Of a stretch of 64,000 bases of DNA, positions 17,512 to 25,941 are shown piece after piece. The notes under the pieces are model-generated. The model was not told the origin of the DNA. It worked only from the letters and a program-made list of their open reading frames with translations, and made no database searches. This DNA comes from Pseudomonadota bacterium (GTDB lineage: Bacteria; Chloroflexota; UBA6077; JAJPHF01), in the NCBI GenBank assembly GCA_021325365.1, contig JAJPHF010000168.1:1-64000 (forward strand), written 5' to 3'. Made by a program: the position numbers and the translations under genes. Each line of letters begins with the position of its first letter. The stretch's first letter is position 1.

Positions 17512-18609
17512 ATGAAAGCCGCCGTGTTCAGCCCCTCGCCGTACCGCGGGCCGGCGCCGCGGGGCACGTGGCCGGTGCCCACGACGACGTTCCAGCCCGA
17601 GCTGGCCCAGCAGTCGTTCGAGGCGAGTCTCAGCAACTTCCAGCTCGCGGACGAGCTGGGCTACGACTGGGTGACGGTGGCCGAGCACCACTTCGCGCCG
17701 ATGTCGCTCACGCCGAACCCGATGATCATGGCCGGGGCCATCACGCAGCGGGTGAAGCGCGCGAAGGTGGCGGTGCTCGGGCCGACGGTGCCGATTCTGA
17801 ACCCGGTGCGCGTGGCCGAAGAGTTCGCCATGCTGGACAACATGACGGGCGGCCGCGTGGTGGCGGGGATGCTGCGCGGCACGTCGAACGAGTACGTGAC
17901 GTACAACGTGAACCCGGCGGAGTCGCGGGACCGGTTCGAGGAAGCGATCCGGCTGATCATCAAGACCTGGACGGAGCCGGAGGTGTTTGGCTGGGCGGGG
18001 CGGTACTACGAGTACCGCGCGGTCTCGATCTGGCCGAAGCCGGCGCAGTCGCCGCACCCCCCGATCTACATCTCCGGCTCCAGCCCGGAGTCGGGGGACC
18101 TGGCCGCCAAGTACCGCCTGCACATCGGGTTCGCGTTCACGACGGTGCCGTTCGCCAGCCAGGCGGCGCGGTACTACCGCGAGCAGTGCCAGAAGCAGGG
18201 GTGGGAGCCGACGCCGGACCACGTGATGTACCGGCTGGGCGTCCACGTGGCCGAGACGGACGAGCAGGCGTACCAGGACCTGTACGAGGCCGGCGCGGCG
18301 CAGCGGCGGATCGCGTTCAGCACGAGCAACAAGGCAGTGGACGAGGCGGCGGCGAGCGCGGGCTACTACGGCCGCGACGTCGAGACACAGCGGGCGCGGC
18401 ACGAGGGCCACGAGCTGCAGAAGCGCGTCGAGGTCGGGCAGATCATGGTCGGCAGTCCGGAGACGGTGTTCGAGCGAGTGCGCTGGATCCACGACGAGCT
18501 GGGCGCGGGGATTCTGGAGCTGAACTTCCAGGGCCTGCCGGGCGGCAAGACGCACCGCTCGATGGAGCTGTTCGCGACGAAGGTGCTGCCGCGCATGCGG
18601 GAACTCTGA
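17512..18609 (+). CDS. LLM-class flavin-dependent oxidoreductase
   Basis: About 365 residues with the luciferase-like TIM-barrel pattern: LADELGYDWVTVAEHHF near residue 45, NPVRVAEEFAMLDNMTGGRVVAGM near 100, and IMVGSPETVFERVRW near the C-terminus. These enzymes use reduced FMN or F420 to oxygenate or reduce small substrates. The ATG at 17512 follows AAGGGGAGTCAGCG. A TACAAT -10-like hexamer lies at 17471-17476. The next gene starts one base after the TGA, so the two are co-transcribed. Paralogues lie at 35125, 40228 and 42157. Confidence 0.87.
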   Translation: MKAAVFSPSPYRGPAPRGTWPVPTTTFQPELAQQSFEASLSNFQLADELGYDWVTVAEHHFAPMSLTPNPMIMAGAITQRVKRAKVAVLGPTVPILNPVRVAEEFAMLDNMTGGRVVAGMLRGTSNEYVTYNVNPAESRDRFEEAIRLIIKTWTEPEVFGWAGRYYEYRAVSIWPKPAQSPHPPIYISGSSPESGDLAAKYRLHIGFAFTTVPFASQAARYYREQCQKQGWEPTPDHVMYRLGVHVAETDEQAYQDLYEAGAAQRRIAFSTSNKAVDEAAASAGYYGRDVETQRARHEGHELQKRVEVGQIMVGSPETVFERVRWIHDELGAGILELNFQGLPGGKTHRSMELFATKVLPRMREL

Positions 18610-18610
18610 G

Positions 18611-19453
18611 ATGAACGAGGACAGGGGCACAGTGGAACAGCAACCGCAGGGCGCGGCAGCCGTGATGGACGCCGCCTTCGAAGAGCGTTACGTCGAGGCG
18701 GACGGATTCCGCATTCGGTACCTGGAAGCGGGGCGCGGCGAGCCACTGGTCTGGCTGCACGGCGCGGGCGGGCTGCGGCGGTCGCCGGCGCAGGACCTGC
18801 TGGCCCGGCAGTACCGGGTCATCCTGTTCGAGGTGCCCGGATTTGGCCAGTCGCCGGTGAACGAGCGGTCGCAGTCGATCCCGGACATCGCGCGCACGAT
18901 GGCGCGGGCGGCCGACGCGCTGGACCTGGGGCGGTACAACCTGCTGGGGCACTCGTTCGGCGGGCGCGTCGCCATCTGGTGGGCGGTGCAGGAGCCGGAG
19001 CGCTTGCAGGCCCTGGTGCTGGCGGCGCCGGCGGCGATCGTGCCGGCGAACCACGTGCGACAGGCGGCGCCCGAGAGCCGGGCGAACCTGCTGTACCACC
19101 ACCCCGAGCGCGTGCCGCCGCTGCCCCGCCCTGACCCGGCGATCCTGGCGAAGCAGGAGGCGCTGCTACAGCGCGTCTCGGGGCCGCGGCCCGACGTGGA
19201 ACTGGAGCGGCGGATGGGCGACATGCCGGTGCCGACGCTCGTCCTGTTCGGCACCGAGGACCTCATGATCCCGGCCGAGATGGGCCGCGCCTACCGCGAG
19301 AAGCTGCCGAACTGCCACTACGTGCTGGTGTACGACGCGGGTCACGGCCTGGACGCCGACCGGCCGGAGGCGTTCGCCAGCGTGGTGAGCGACTTCCTGG
19401 AGCGGCGCGAGGCGTTCGTCGTCAACCGGACGAACGCGCTCATCAACCCGTAG
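18611..19453 (+). CDS. alpha/beta hydrolase
   Basis: About 280 residues; ATG at 18611, one base past the stop of the LLM gene. The oxyanion segment is WLHGAGG, the nucleophile elbow GHSFGG, the acid lies in LFGTEDLMIP and the His in DAGHGLD. This layout fits meta-cleavage-product hydrolases and haloperoxidase-like esterases. It probably acts on the product of the flavin enzyme encoded just upstream. A closely similar hydrolase sits between two LLM genes at 41358-42143, so the pairing is repeated. An internal ATG 18 codons in (MDAAFEERYVEADG) could be the true start. Confidence 0.87.
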   Translation: MNEDRGTVEQQPQGAAAVMDAAFEERYVEADGFRIRYLEAGRGEPLVWLHGAGGLRRSPAQDLLARQYRVILFEVPGFGQSPVNERSQSIPDIARTMARAADALDLGRYNLLGHSFGGRVAIWWAVQEPERLQALVLAAPAAIVPANHVRQAAPESRANLLYHHPERVPPLPRPDPAILAKQEALLQRVSGPRPDVELERRMGDMPVPTLVLFGTEDLMIPAEMGRAYREKLPNCHYVLVYDAGHGLDADRPEAFASVVSDFLERREAFVVNRTNALINP

Positions 19454-19534
19454 CCGCTCGGGCCGGGCGCGTCGGGGCGCTACAATTCCCTCGGACACGG
19501 GCAGGCGGTGGGTCCGCAAGGCAGGAGCACAGGC

Positions 19535-20086
19535 ATGGCAGTCGAGCCCAAGCTGATGACGGCCGCGGAGCTGGAGCGGTTGCCGCGCGACGGCCGGCGC
19601 TACGAGCTGGTCCGCGGAGAGTTGCGCACGATGCCCCCAGCAGGCTTCGAGCACAGCGATCTGACGCTGGTGTTTGCGTGGTCGCTGGCTTCCCACGTGA
19701 GGGCTCAAGGGCTTGGCAAGGTACTTACGGGCGATCCTGGCTTTCGGCTGACGACGGACCCCGACACGGTGCGTGCGCCGGACGTAGCGTTCGTGCGGCG
19801 TGAGCGGGTGGAGGCCGCGGGCCGGGTGACGGGCTACTGGCCCGGCGCGCCCGATCTGGTGGTCGAGGTCATCTCCCCGAACGACCTGTACACCGAGGTG
19901 GACGAGAAGATCGCCGAGTGGCTGGAGCACGGCGCGCGGCTCGTGTTCGTCGTGAACCCACGGCGGCAGACGGTGGCGGTCCACCGGCCGGGTCAGCCGA
20001 CGCGGACGCTGGCCGGGGAGGACTTGCTGGCCGGCGAGGACGTGGTGCCGGGCTGGACGCTCCGCGTGCGGGAGCTGTTCAGCTAG
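19535..20086 (+). CDS. Uma2-family (DUF820) putative endonuclease
   Basis: About 183 residues from the ATG at 19535, behind GCAGGAGCACAGGC. The Uma2 signature is clear: MTAAELERLPRDGRRYELVRGELR, APDVAFVRRER, DLVVEVISPND and KIAEWLEHGARLVFVVNP. The family has a PD-(D/E)XK-like restriction endonuclease fold with uncertain biological role, and occurs in many copies in cyanobacteria and Chloroflexota. A TACAAT -10-like hexamer lies at 19481-19486. Confidence 0.9.
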   Translation: MAVEPKLMTAAELERLPRDGRRYELVRGELRTMPPAGFEHSDLTLVFAWSLASHVRAQGLGKVLTGDPGFRLTTDPDTVRAPDVAFVRRERVEAAGRVTGYWPGAPDLVVEVISPNDLYTEVDEKIAEWLEHGARLVFVVNPRRQTVAVHRPGQPTRTLAGEDLLAGEDVVPGWTLRVRELFS

Positions 20087-20189
20087 CGGCAGCGCGCAGC
20101 CCGGCTCAGCCGGCGGCCGATGCCGGGGCGGCGGTGGGCGAGGCCGCGAGCGGGCGCGAGATCTGCCCCTACTAGACCCCCTACCGCTG

Positions 20190-20213
20190 CCACCGGCTGG
20201 TCCTGCCCGGTGG
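20190..20213. terminator. possible bidirectional hairpin
   Basis: CCACCGG (20190-20196) and CCGGTGG (20207-20213) form a 7-bp stem between the convergent Uma2 and PNPOx-like genes, seven bases from the stop of the latter. There is no T-run. Confidence 0.4.
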
Positions 20214-20219
20214 CGCTGC

Positions 20220-20771
20220 TCACCGCGCAGGCGGCGGTGAGGGCTGGGGGAACCGCCAGCGCGTCATGCTGGTCGGGAAGGTGTTCCAGGCGAAGGCGAC
20301 GCGCGGCCGGAGCACCCAGAGGCCGCCATTGTCCCACTGCTCGGGCGGCGGCCGGTAGTCGTGGGAGGCAGCGTACTTCGCCGTGAAGGCCGCGGCTAGC
20401 CGCTCGGCGAGCGCCCGCTCGGGAGGGCTCGCCGCCTGGCTCTCGCCCTCCAGGATGACCACGTCGTCGCCGCTCTCCAGGTGGACCGTCAGGGCCGGGT
20501 TCGTGGCGAGGTTGCGGGCGCGGCGGGTGGCCGGGCTGCCCTCGAAATAGAGCGCGCCGTCGAGCCAGACGGCCCAGGCGGGCATCGCGTGCGGCCGCCC
20601 GTCGGGGCGCGTGGTGCTGAACCAGTAGTTGCGCGCGGCTTCCAGCCGCTCGACGGCCCAGCTCCAGGGCAACATGCCCTCCTCGGTTTCGGGCACGCCG
20701 TAATCCTTGGGCAGTAGCGGGCGGTCGCGCAGCGGCTCGACAGGCCGCGGGGCAGCGGGCGAGTCTGGCAC
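20220..20771 (-). CDS. pyridoxamine 5'-phosphate oxidase-like FMN protein
   Basis: About 183 residues from a GTG at 20771, preceded by CTGGAGGATCCG. The split-barrel flavin fold is suggested by NYWFSTTRPDGRPHAMPAWAVWLDGALYFEGSPATRRARNLATNP, and VILEGES further on is also typical. Members bind FMN, F420 or haem and reduce or oxidise small molecules. The exact substrate is not predictable. It is the last gene before the convergent Uma2 gene. Confidence 0.82.
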   Translation of the reverse strand: MPDSPAAPRPVEPLRDRPLLPKDYGVPETEEGMLPWSWAVERLEAARNYWFSTTRPDGRPHAMPAWAVWLDGALYFEGSPATRRARNLATNPALTVHLESGDDVVILEGESQAASPPERALAERLAAAFTAKYAASHDYRPPPEQWDNGGLWVLRPRVAFAWNTFPTSMTRWRFPQPSPPPAR

Positions 20772-20846
20772 GGATCCTCCAGAGAGTCGAGCGCGCTCGG
20801 GGTGGTGCTGGTGCCAACATGATACAGGGTGCGTGGCCTATCGGCG

Positions 20847-22124
20847 CTACACCGGGACCGGCCGATCACCGGACGGCTTGGACGCGCGGCTAGCGATGAC
20901 GCGCAGGTAGACGAGGCCGAGGGCGATGCCGAGGAGGCAGCAGGCGCCGTCGACGGCGAGGGCGGCGCGCACGTCCCAGCGGGCGGCCACGGCGCCGGTG
21001 AGGGTGGCGCCGAGGGGCGTGGTACCGGTGAAGAGCAGGCCGTAGAGCGCGAGGACTCGGCCGCGCAGCGGGTCGGGCGCGAGCAGCTGGACGTGGGTGT
21101 TGGCGCCCGCGGAGAAGGCGACGCTGGCCATGCCCTGGAGGAAGAGCAGCGCGAGCATCAGCGCGTAGGTGGGCGCGACGGCCAGCAGGCCCATGCCGAG
21201 GGCGAAGAGGGTGCCCGCGCCGACGACCCAGCGGCGGGAGGTGCCGGCCTGGGCGGCGACGACCACGGCGCCCAGCACGGAGCCCAGCCCGAGCGCCGAG
21301 TTGAGGCCGCCGAAGCCGGTGGCGCCGGAGTCGAGCGTGTAGCGGGCGAGGAGCGGCAGGATCACGTTGAAGTTGTAGCCGAAGGTGCCCAGCGCGCAGA
21401 CGAGCAGCAGCGTGAAAGCGATCTCGGGGGTGCGCCAGGAGTAGCGCAAGCCCTCGCCGACTTGCTGCGCGACGCTGCCGTGCAGCGGACCGCTGGCCGT
21501 AAAGAATTCCTCGGGGCGCATCAGCCAGAGGGCGACGAGCACGGCGACGTAGCTAATGGCGTTCAGCAGGAAGCAATCGGAGACGCCGACGGCCGCGATG
21601 GCCACGCCGCCGAGCGCGGGGCCGATCACGCGCGCGCCGTTGTTCAGCGCCGAGTTCATGGCGATGGCGCTGCCTACCTGGTCGCGGGGCACTAGCTCGG
21701 AGGGGAACGCGCGCCGGGCCGGCTGCTCCAGCGCCACGGCGACGCCGTAGACGAGGGTGAGCGCGTAGACGTGCCACAGCTCGATGCGCCCGAGGGCGAC
21801 CAGGCCCCACAGGGCGAGCGCCTGGAGCATGCGCACGGCCTGGCTGACGAGCAGGAAGTCGCGCTTGGGCATGCGGTCGGCGATCACGCCGCCGACGAGC
21901 GTGAGCGCGAGGATGGGGACGAACTGCAGGGCGGTGACGGTGCCGAGCGCGAGCGGCGAGCCGGTGAGGTCGAGCACCAGCCAGGCCTGGGCCATGCGCT
22001 GCATCCAGGTGCCGCTCTGCGAGATGAGCTGGCCGACGAAGAAGAGGCGGTAGTTGCGGGTATGCAGCGCCGCGAACGAGCGGTCGAGCGCCCGCCCCCG
22101 CCGCCCCGCCGTGTCCTTCGCCAC
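20847..22124 (-). CDS. MFS exporter, EntS/enterobactin-exporter-like
   Basis: About 425 residues if started at the GTG at 22124 behind CGGGAGGCGG; an ATG at 22187 would add a Gly-rich leader. The protein is mostly hydrophobic with about 12 predicted helices. FFVGQLISQSGTWMQRMAQAWLVLDLTGSPLALG is typical of the DHA3/EntS branch, and GGVIADRMPKRDFLL is the MFS loop 2-3 motif. QPARRAFPSELVPRDQVGSAIAMNS is also conserved in this branch. It probably exports a drug or metabolite by proton antiport. Confidence 0.88.
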   Translation of the reverse strand: MAKDTAGRRGRALDRSFAALHTRNYRLFFVGQLISQSGTWMQRMAQAWLVLDLTGSPLALGTVTALQFVPILALTLVGGVIADRMPKRDFLLVSQAVRMLQALALWGLVALGRIELWHVYALTLVYGVAVALEQPARRAFPSELVPRDQVGSAIAMNSALNNGARVIGPALGGVAIAAVGVSDCFLLNAISYVAVLVALWLMRPEEFFTASGPLHGSVAQQVGEGLRYSWRTPEIAFTLLLVCALGTFGYNFNVILPLLARYTLDSGATGFGGLNSALGLGSVLGAVVVAAQAGTSRRWVVGAGTLFALGMGLLAVAPTYALMLALLFLQGMASVAFSAGANTHVQLLAPDPLRGRVLALYGLLFTGTTPLGATLTGAVAARWDVRAALAVDGACCLLGIALGLVYLRVIASRASKPSGDRPVPV

Positions 22125-22245
22125 GCCGCCTCCCGCCGCGCCCGCCCGCCCGAGTCTACCGCCGCCAGGGCCGGACGGCCAAGGCATCGAGCGGCTCGCG
22201 GTCCCGGAGGGTATGATGCCGGCGGTTCGGCGGGAGGCGGCGGGC

Positions 22246-23271
22246 TTACAGGCCGTAGAGGGCGCGGGCGTTGTCGTCGAGGATCTTGTCGATGACGGCG
22301 GGGCTGATCGGGGCGCTTTCCTTCAGGCGGCGCAGCGCCTCGATCTCCGTCGCGGTGTCGGCGTGGCCGTAGTCCGAGCCGATGACCAGATTGTCCTCGC
22401 CGGCGTACTGGAGCACGTAGGGCAGGTCGTCGTCGGTCTGGCAGGCGACCCAGATGCGGTTCTCGCGCAGCGGGTTGGGCGGCAGCGGATCGCCGCGGCG
22501 CTCCAGGCGGCGGCCGAGGTCGTGGAGGGCGTAGGGCACCCACTGGGCCGCGATTTCGATGAAGCCGAAGCGCAGCTTGGGGAAGCGGCTGGGGATGCCG
22601 TGGAAGAGCAGCGCGTGGAAGGCGGCCACGTTCGGCAGCTTGAAGCGCGCGAAGCCGCTATCGCCCTCGTAGAGGTCGAACTGGGCGAAGTTGCCGGTGG
22701 CGGAGTGGACGCAGACGGGCACGTCGAGGTCGCTGGCGCGCTCGTAGAGGGGGAAGAAGTAGGGGTCGGTGAGCCGCCGCTCGCCCTCCAGGCCGCGGAT
22801 GAACACCGCGCAGGCGCCCTGCTCGCGCGCCCGGTCCAGCTCGGCGAGCGCCGCGTCCATCGTCATGAGCGGCAGGACGGCGGCCCAGCGCAGCCGCCCC
22901 TTGCCGTGCGCCCAGATGTCGGCCATCCAGCGGTTGTAGCTGCGGCACAGGGCCAGCTCGACCTCGGGCCGGCTGGTGAGCGGGCTGAGGAAGATGCTGG
23001 GGTAGAGCACCTGGACATCGACGCCGAGGGCGTCCATGTGCTGGAGGCGGAGGGCGACGTTGCGCATCTCCCGGGAGGCCTCGGGCGTGTCGAGGCCGAT
23101 GTTGGTCTGCTTGCCGCGCCGGCGGCCGTCCACGACCCACCACTCGATGTCGGCGCCGCTCGGCCCGGGCGCGACGGTTACTTGGGGGCGGAACTCGCGC
23201 TCGGCCGCGGTCATGTAGTCCCAGGTGGCCTCGTTCTCGATCACGTGGGCATCGGCGTCGATGACTGGCAT
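22246..23271 (-). CDS. metal-dependent amidohydrolase (amidohydrolase 2 family)
   Basis: About 341 residues; ATG at 23271 with AAAGGAGCAAGGCC upstream. VIDADAHVIE is the N-terminal metal-binding strand. VCVHSATGN, a PKLRFGFIEI strand and GSDYGHADT near the C-terminus complete the pattern of the ACMSD/aminocarboxymuconate decarboxylase-like branch. Members decarboxylate or hydrolyse aromatic or related acids in the cytoplasm. The gene lies upstream of the MFS gene on the same strand, 121 bases away, and downstream of the block of R5 repeats. Confidence 0.86.
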   Translation of the reverse strand: MPVIDADAHVIENEATWDYMTAAEREFRPQVTVAPGPSGADIEWWVVDGRRRGKQTNIGLDTPEASREMRNVALRLQHMDALGVDVQVLYPSIFLSPLTSRPEVELALCRSYNRWMADIWAHGKGRLRWAAVLPLMTMDAALAELDRAREQGACAVFIRGLEGERRLTDPYFFPLYERASDLDVPVCVHSATGNFAQFDLYEGDSGFARFKLPNVAAFHALLFHGIPSRFPKLRFGFIEIAAQWVPYALHDLGRRLERRGDPLPPNPLRENRIWVACQTDDDLPYVLQYAGEDNLVIGSDYGHADTATEIEALRRLKESAPISPAVIDKILDDNARALYGL

Positions 23272-23287
23272 GGCCTTGCTCCTTTGC

Positions 23288-23539
23288 CAAATGGCAAGTG
23301 GGGGGCACCCCCATACCCCCGGGGATAGAGAGATCAGGGAAGCTGGGGGGACACCCCCCACGCCCCCTGCCAGGGGGCACCCCTGGACCCCCGGGGAGAG
23401 GGAGTGGTCGGAACCCGCCCCCCGCCAGCGGATACCCCTGGACCCCGGGGAGACGGCCGGGGGGAAATGCGCCCAAGCTCCCTGCCAGGGGACACCCCTG
23501 GACCCCGCAGAGGGGGCGTCCGTTGACCCCGGGACCGGA
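23288..23539. repeat. R5 repeat block between genes
   Basis: Four imperfect units carry CC[AT]GGGGACACCCCTGGACC or a close variant followed by CCCGGGGAGA. Each half pairs with itself (CAGGGG/CCCCTG), so transcripts would form a row of small hairpins. The block fills the gap between the lipoprotein stop at 23540 and the amidohydrolase leader. The same family is found inside hyuB at 15961-16248. Confidence 0.7.
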
Positions 23540-24640
23540 TCACTCTCCATATAAGCGCTTGATGTAGCCGCTATCGTCCAGCTCGCGGACGAAGCGGTCG
23601 TCCACGAAGTCGGCCGGGTTGGCGGTGGCGGCGCGCGGCTCGACGTCGCGGATGGCGTCCAGAATGGTGACGACGCTGGCAACCGTGGCGTGCGGCGCGC
23701 GGGGGTAGCGCGGCACGTACTCGTCGTAGGTATCGCTCAGCGTCTGCTGGTCGTCGGTCTGGGTGAAGCGGCTGAGCACTTCGATGGACTCGGCGCGGTG
23801 GCCGCGAATCCAGGCGATCGCGTCGGTGAGGCCGCCGACGAAGGCGGCCAGGGCGGCCGGGTGCGCGTCCACGAGGGGGCGCAGGACGCCGATGGAGGTC
23901 ACCGGGTACTCCACGCCCAGCGTGCTGAGGTCGAGGAGCTGCGGGTAGCCCTGGCGGACCGCGAGGATCGCGTAGGGCTCGCTCATGAGCCCGGCGTCGA
24001 GCCCGCCGGCGACGATCGCGTCGAGCATCTCCGGGGTGCCGCCGGCCTGGATGAGCGCCACGTCGGCGTCGGGCGCGAGCCCGACCTGGCGCAGCATGTA
24101 GCGGGCGGCGAAGTCGGTCGTGGTGCCGGCGCGGGTGATGCCCAGCTTGAGGCCCTTCAAATCCTCGACGCGGTGCAGGGAGGGCTTGGCGATGAGCTTG
24201 AAGGGGAAAGTGTTGGTGGTGGAGCCGAGGATCACGGTGTCGCCGCCCGCGAGGCCGGCGCGGACGACGGCCGCGCCGTCGGTGTAGGCCACGTCGACCT
24301 CGCCGGCGAGCAGCGCCTGCACGGCCTGGGCGCCGCTGGTGAAGGTTAGCTCGGCGTCGAGGCCGCGCTGGCGGAAGATGCCCTCGTCCTGGGCGACCCA
24401 GAGGGGCAGGTAGCCGCCGGAGGGCGACACCCAGGCCACGCGTAGCCGCTCGGCGGCTGGGGCGGCGGTGGCCGGGGCGCTGCCGGCGGGCTGGGCGGCG
24501 CTCGCGGCGGCCGCCTGGCTGCTGCCCGGCGCGACGGCCGGGCCGGCGTCGCCCGCGCCGGTGGACGGCCCGCAGGCGAGGGCCAGCGCGAGCGCCAGGA
24601 GCGCCAGCCCGCAAGCCACCCGCCGCGCGCCGCCAGCCAT
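23540..24640 (-). CDS. NMT1/THI5-like substrate-binding lipoprotein
   Basis: About 366 residues; ATG at 24640 behind GGGAGGCGCTC. A lipoprotein signal (ALALALACG) is followed by an Ala/Pro/Ser linker to about residue 65. The binding domain begins with LRVAWVSPSGGYLPLWVAQDEGIFRQRGLDAEL, and GLKLGITRAGTTTDFAARY is the second lobe. It resembles binding proteins for sulfonate, nitrate, thiamin precursor or aromatic ligands. The C-terminus DSGYIKRLYGE is matched by the protein at 38149 (DQSGFFKQLYGE), so the two form a subgroup. No permease or ATPase gene is adjacent. Confidence 0.85.
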   Translation of the reverse strand: MAGGARRVACGLALLALALALACGPSTGAGDAGPAVAPGSSQAAAASAAQPAGSAPATAAPAAERLRVAWVSPSGGYLPLWVAQDEGIFRQRGLDAELTFTSGAQAVQALLAGEVDVAYTDGAAVVRAGLAGGDTVILGSTTNTFPFKLIAKPSLHRVEDLKGLKLGITRAGTTTDFAARYMLRQVGLAPDADVALIQAGGTPEMLDAIVAGGLDAGLMSEPYAILAVRQGYPQLLDLSTLGVEYPVTSIGVLRPLVDAHPAALAAFVGGLTDAIAWIRGHRAESIEVLSRFTQTDDQQTLSDTYDEYVPRYPRAPHATVASVVTILDAIRDVEPRAATANPADFVDDRFVRELDDSGYIKRLYGE

Positions 24641-24733
24641 GAGCGCCTCCCGCGCTGTCCGCTCCGCGTTCGGTCCGTCCGGCTGCTACGGTACGCGTCG
24701 CGGCGGCGGCTGTCAAGAGTAGCGGCCAGGTGG

Positions 24734-25879
24734 TCAGGTGCCGGCGTTGTAGGGGCCGAGGACGCGCACGGCGTTGTCGACGTAGCTGTTGTCCACGATG
24801 GCGTCCACGTCGACCTTCTCGGTCTGCTGGCCGGCGGCGTAGTACCAGTCCTGGTCGGCCTTGATGGTCTCGACGTTCACGCGGCCGTCGGGCCGCAGGC
24901 CGGCGGGGACCATCGCGTCGTACTGGGCGCGGTTCTTGACGGGGGTGTGCTTGATGAGGATGTCGATGACCGCGTCGCGGCCCTGGTTCTTGACGAAGGC
25001 GTCGTTGTAGTCGCGCACGCCCTTGAGGTAGCCGATCATGAAGCGCTCGGCGGCCGAGCGCTGGGCCGGCGCGGCGAAGTGAGGGGCGTAGAGCAGCATG
25101 GCGATCTGGTAATTCGGATAGGTCTCGTCGGTGCCCTTCCAGCGCACGCCGACGCCGTTGCCGACGGCCGCGGCGACGAACGGCTCGATGAGCGAGCCCA
25201 CGTCGATGCTGCGGTTGCCGAGCGCGGCCATGATGTCGGGGAAGGGCATCTCGACGGTGTTCACCTCGCTATCGGGCACGCCGGCCTGGACGAGGCCGTG
25301 GTGCAGCGAGGCGTGGGCCGACTGGTAGAGGCCCACCACGGCGACGGTCTTGCCGCGCAGGTCGGGGAAGTCGCGGATGGCGCCGCTGTCGGCGAGGTCC
25401 TTGCGGAGAACGAGCGCGCTGAAGCCGAAGCCCGGGGCGGCGTTGCCCTTGTCGGCGACGATCTTGAGGGGGACGTCGCGGCGGACGGCGTTGAACAGCC
25501 CCGGCGCGGTCGAGCCGGCGCCCACCTCGACCTGGCCGGTGCCCATCGCCGGGACCATCAGGCCGATGTTGTCGAACGGGACCAGCTCGACGTTCAGGCC
25601 CTGCTCCTGCCAGTAGCCGCGCTCGAGCGCGATGAACAGGCCGGAGTCGGAGAGCGAGCCGATCGTGGCCACGCGCACGTGGGCGGCCGCGCCGGCGGGC
25701 TGGGCCGGCGCGGCGGCGGCCGGCTGAGTAGCGTTGCCCGGGGCCGGGGCGGCCGCCGGCGCGGCGGGCGCCGCCGGCTGGGCGGGCGCGGCCGGCGCGG
25801 CGCAGGCGGCGGCCAGCAGGCTCGCGATCAGCCCGAGCGCGAGCCCGCGGCTGCGCCAGGGCAGGGGGATGCTCCGCAT
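24734..25879 (-). CDS. NMT1-like ABC substrate-binding lipoprotein
   Basis: About 381 residues from the ATG at 25879, with GACAGGAGACCTGAC upstream. It has a lipobox (LLAAACA) and a long Ala/Pro linker. The binding domain starts VRVATIGSLSDSGLFIALERGYWQEQGLNVELV, and LRGKTVAVVGLYQSAHASLHHGL is a typical second strand region. It differs from the other binding proteins here and probably sees a different ligand. It lies between two other solitary binding lipoproteins on the same strand, and no transporter subunits are in sight. Confidence 0.85.
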   Translation of the reverse strand: MRSIPLPWRSRGLALGLIASLLAAACAAPAAPAQPAAPAAPAAAPAPGNATQPAAAAPAQPAGAAAHVRVATIGSLSDSGLFIALERGYWQEQGLNVELVPFDNIGLMVPAMGTGQVEVGAGSTAPGLFNAVRRDVPLKIVADKGNAAPGFGFSALVLRKDLADSGAIRDFPDLRGKTVAVVGLYQSAHASLHHGLVQAGVPDSEVNTVEMPFPDIMAALGNRSIDVGSLIEPFVAAAVGNGVGVRWKGTDETYPNYQIAMLLYAPHFAAPAQRSAAERFMIGYLKGVRDYNDAFVKNQGRDAVIDILIKHTPVKNRAQYDAMVPAGLRPDGRVNVETIKADQDWYYAAGQQTEKVDVDAIVDNSYVDNAVRVLGPYNAGT

Positions 25880-25941
25880 GTCAGGTCTCCTGTCTTCTCG
25901 GGAATCCGGACGGGATGCCGCCAGGCCCAAGCTGCGGGGGG

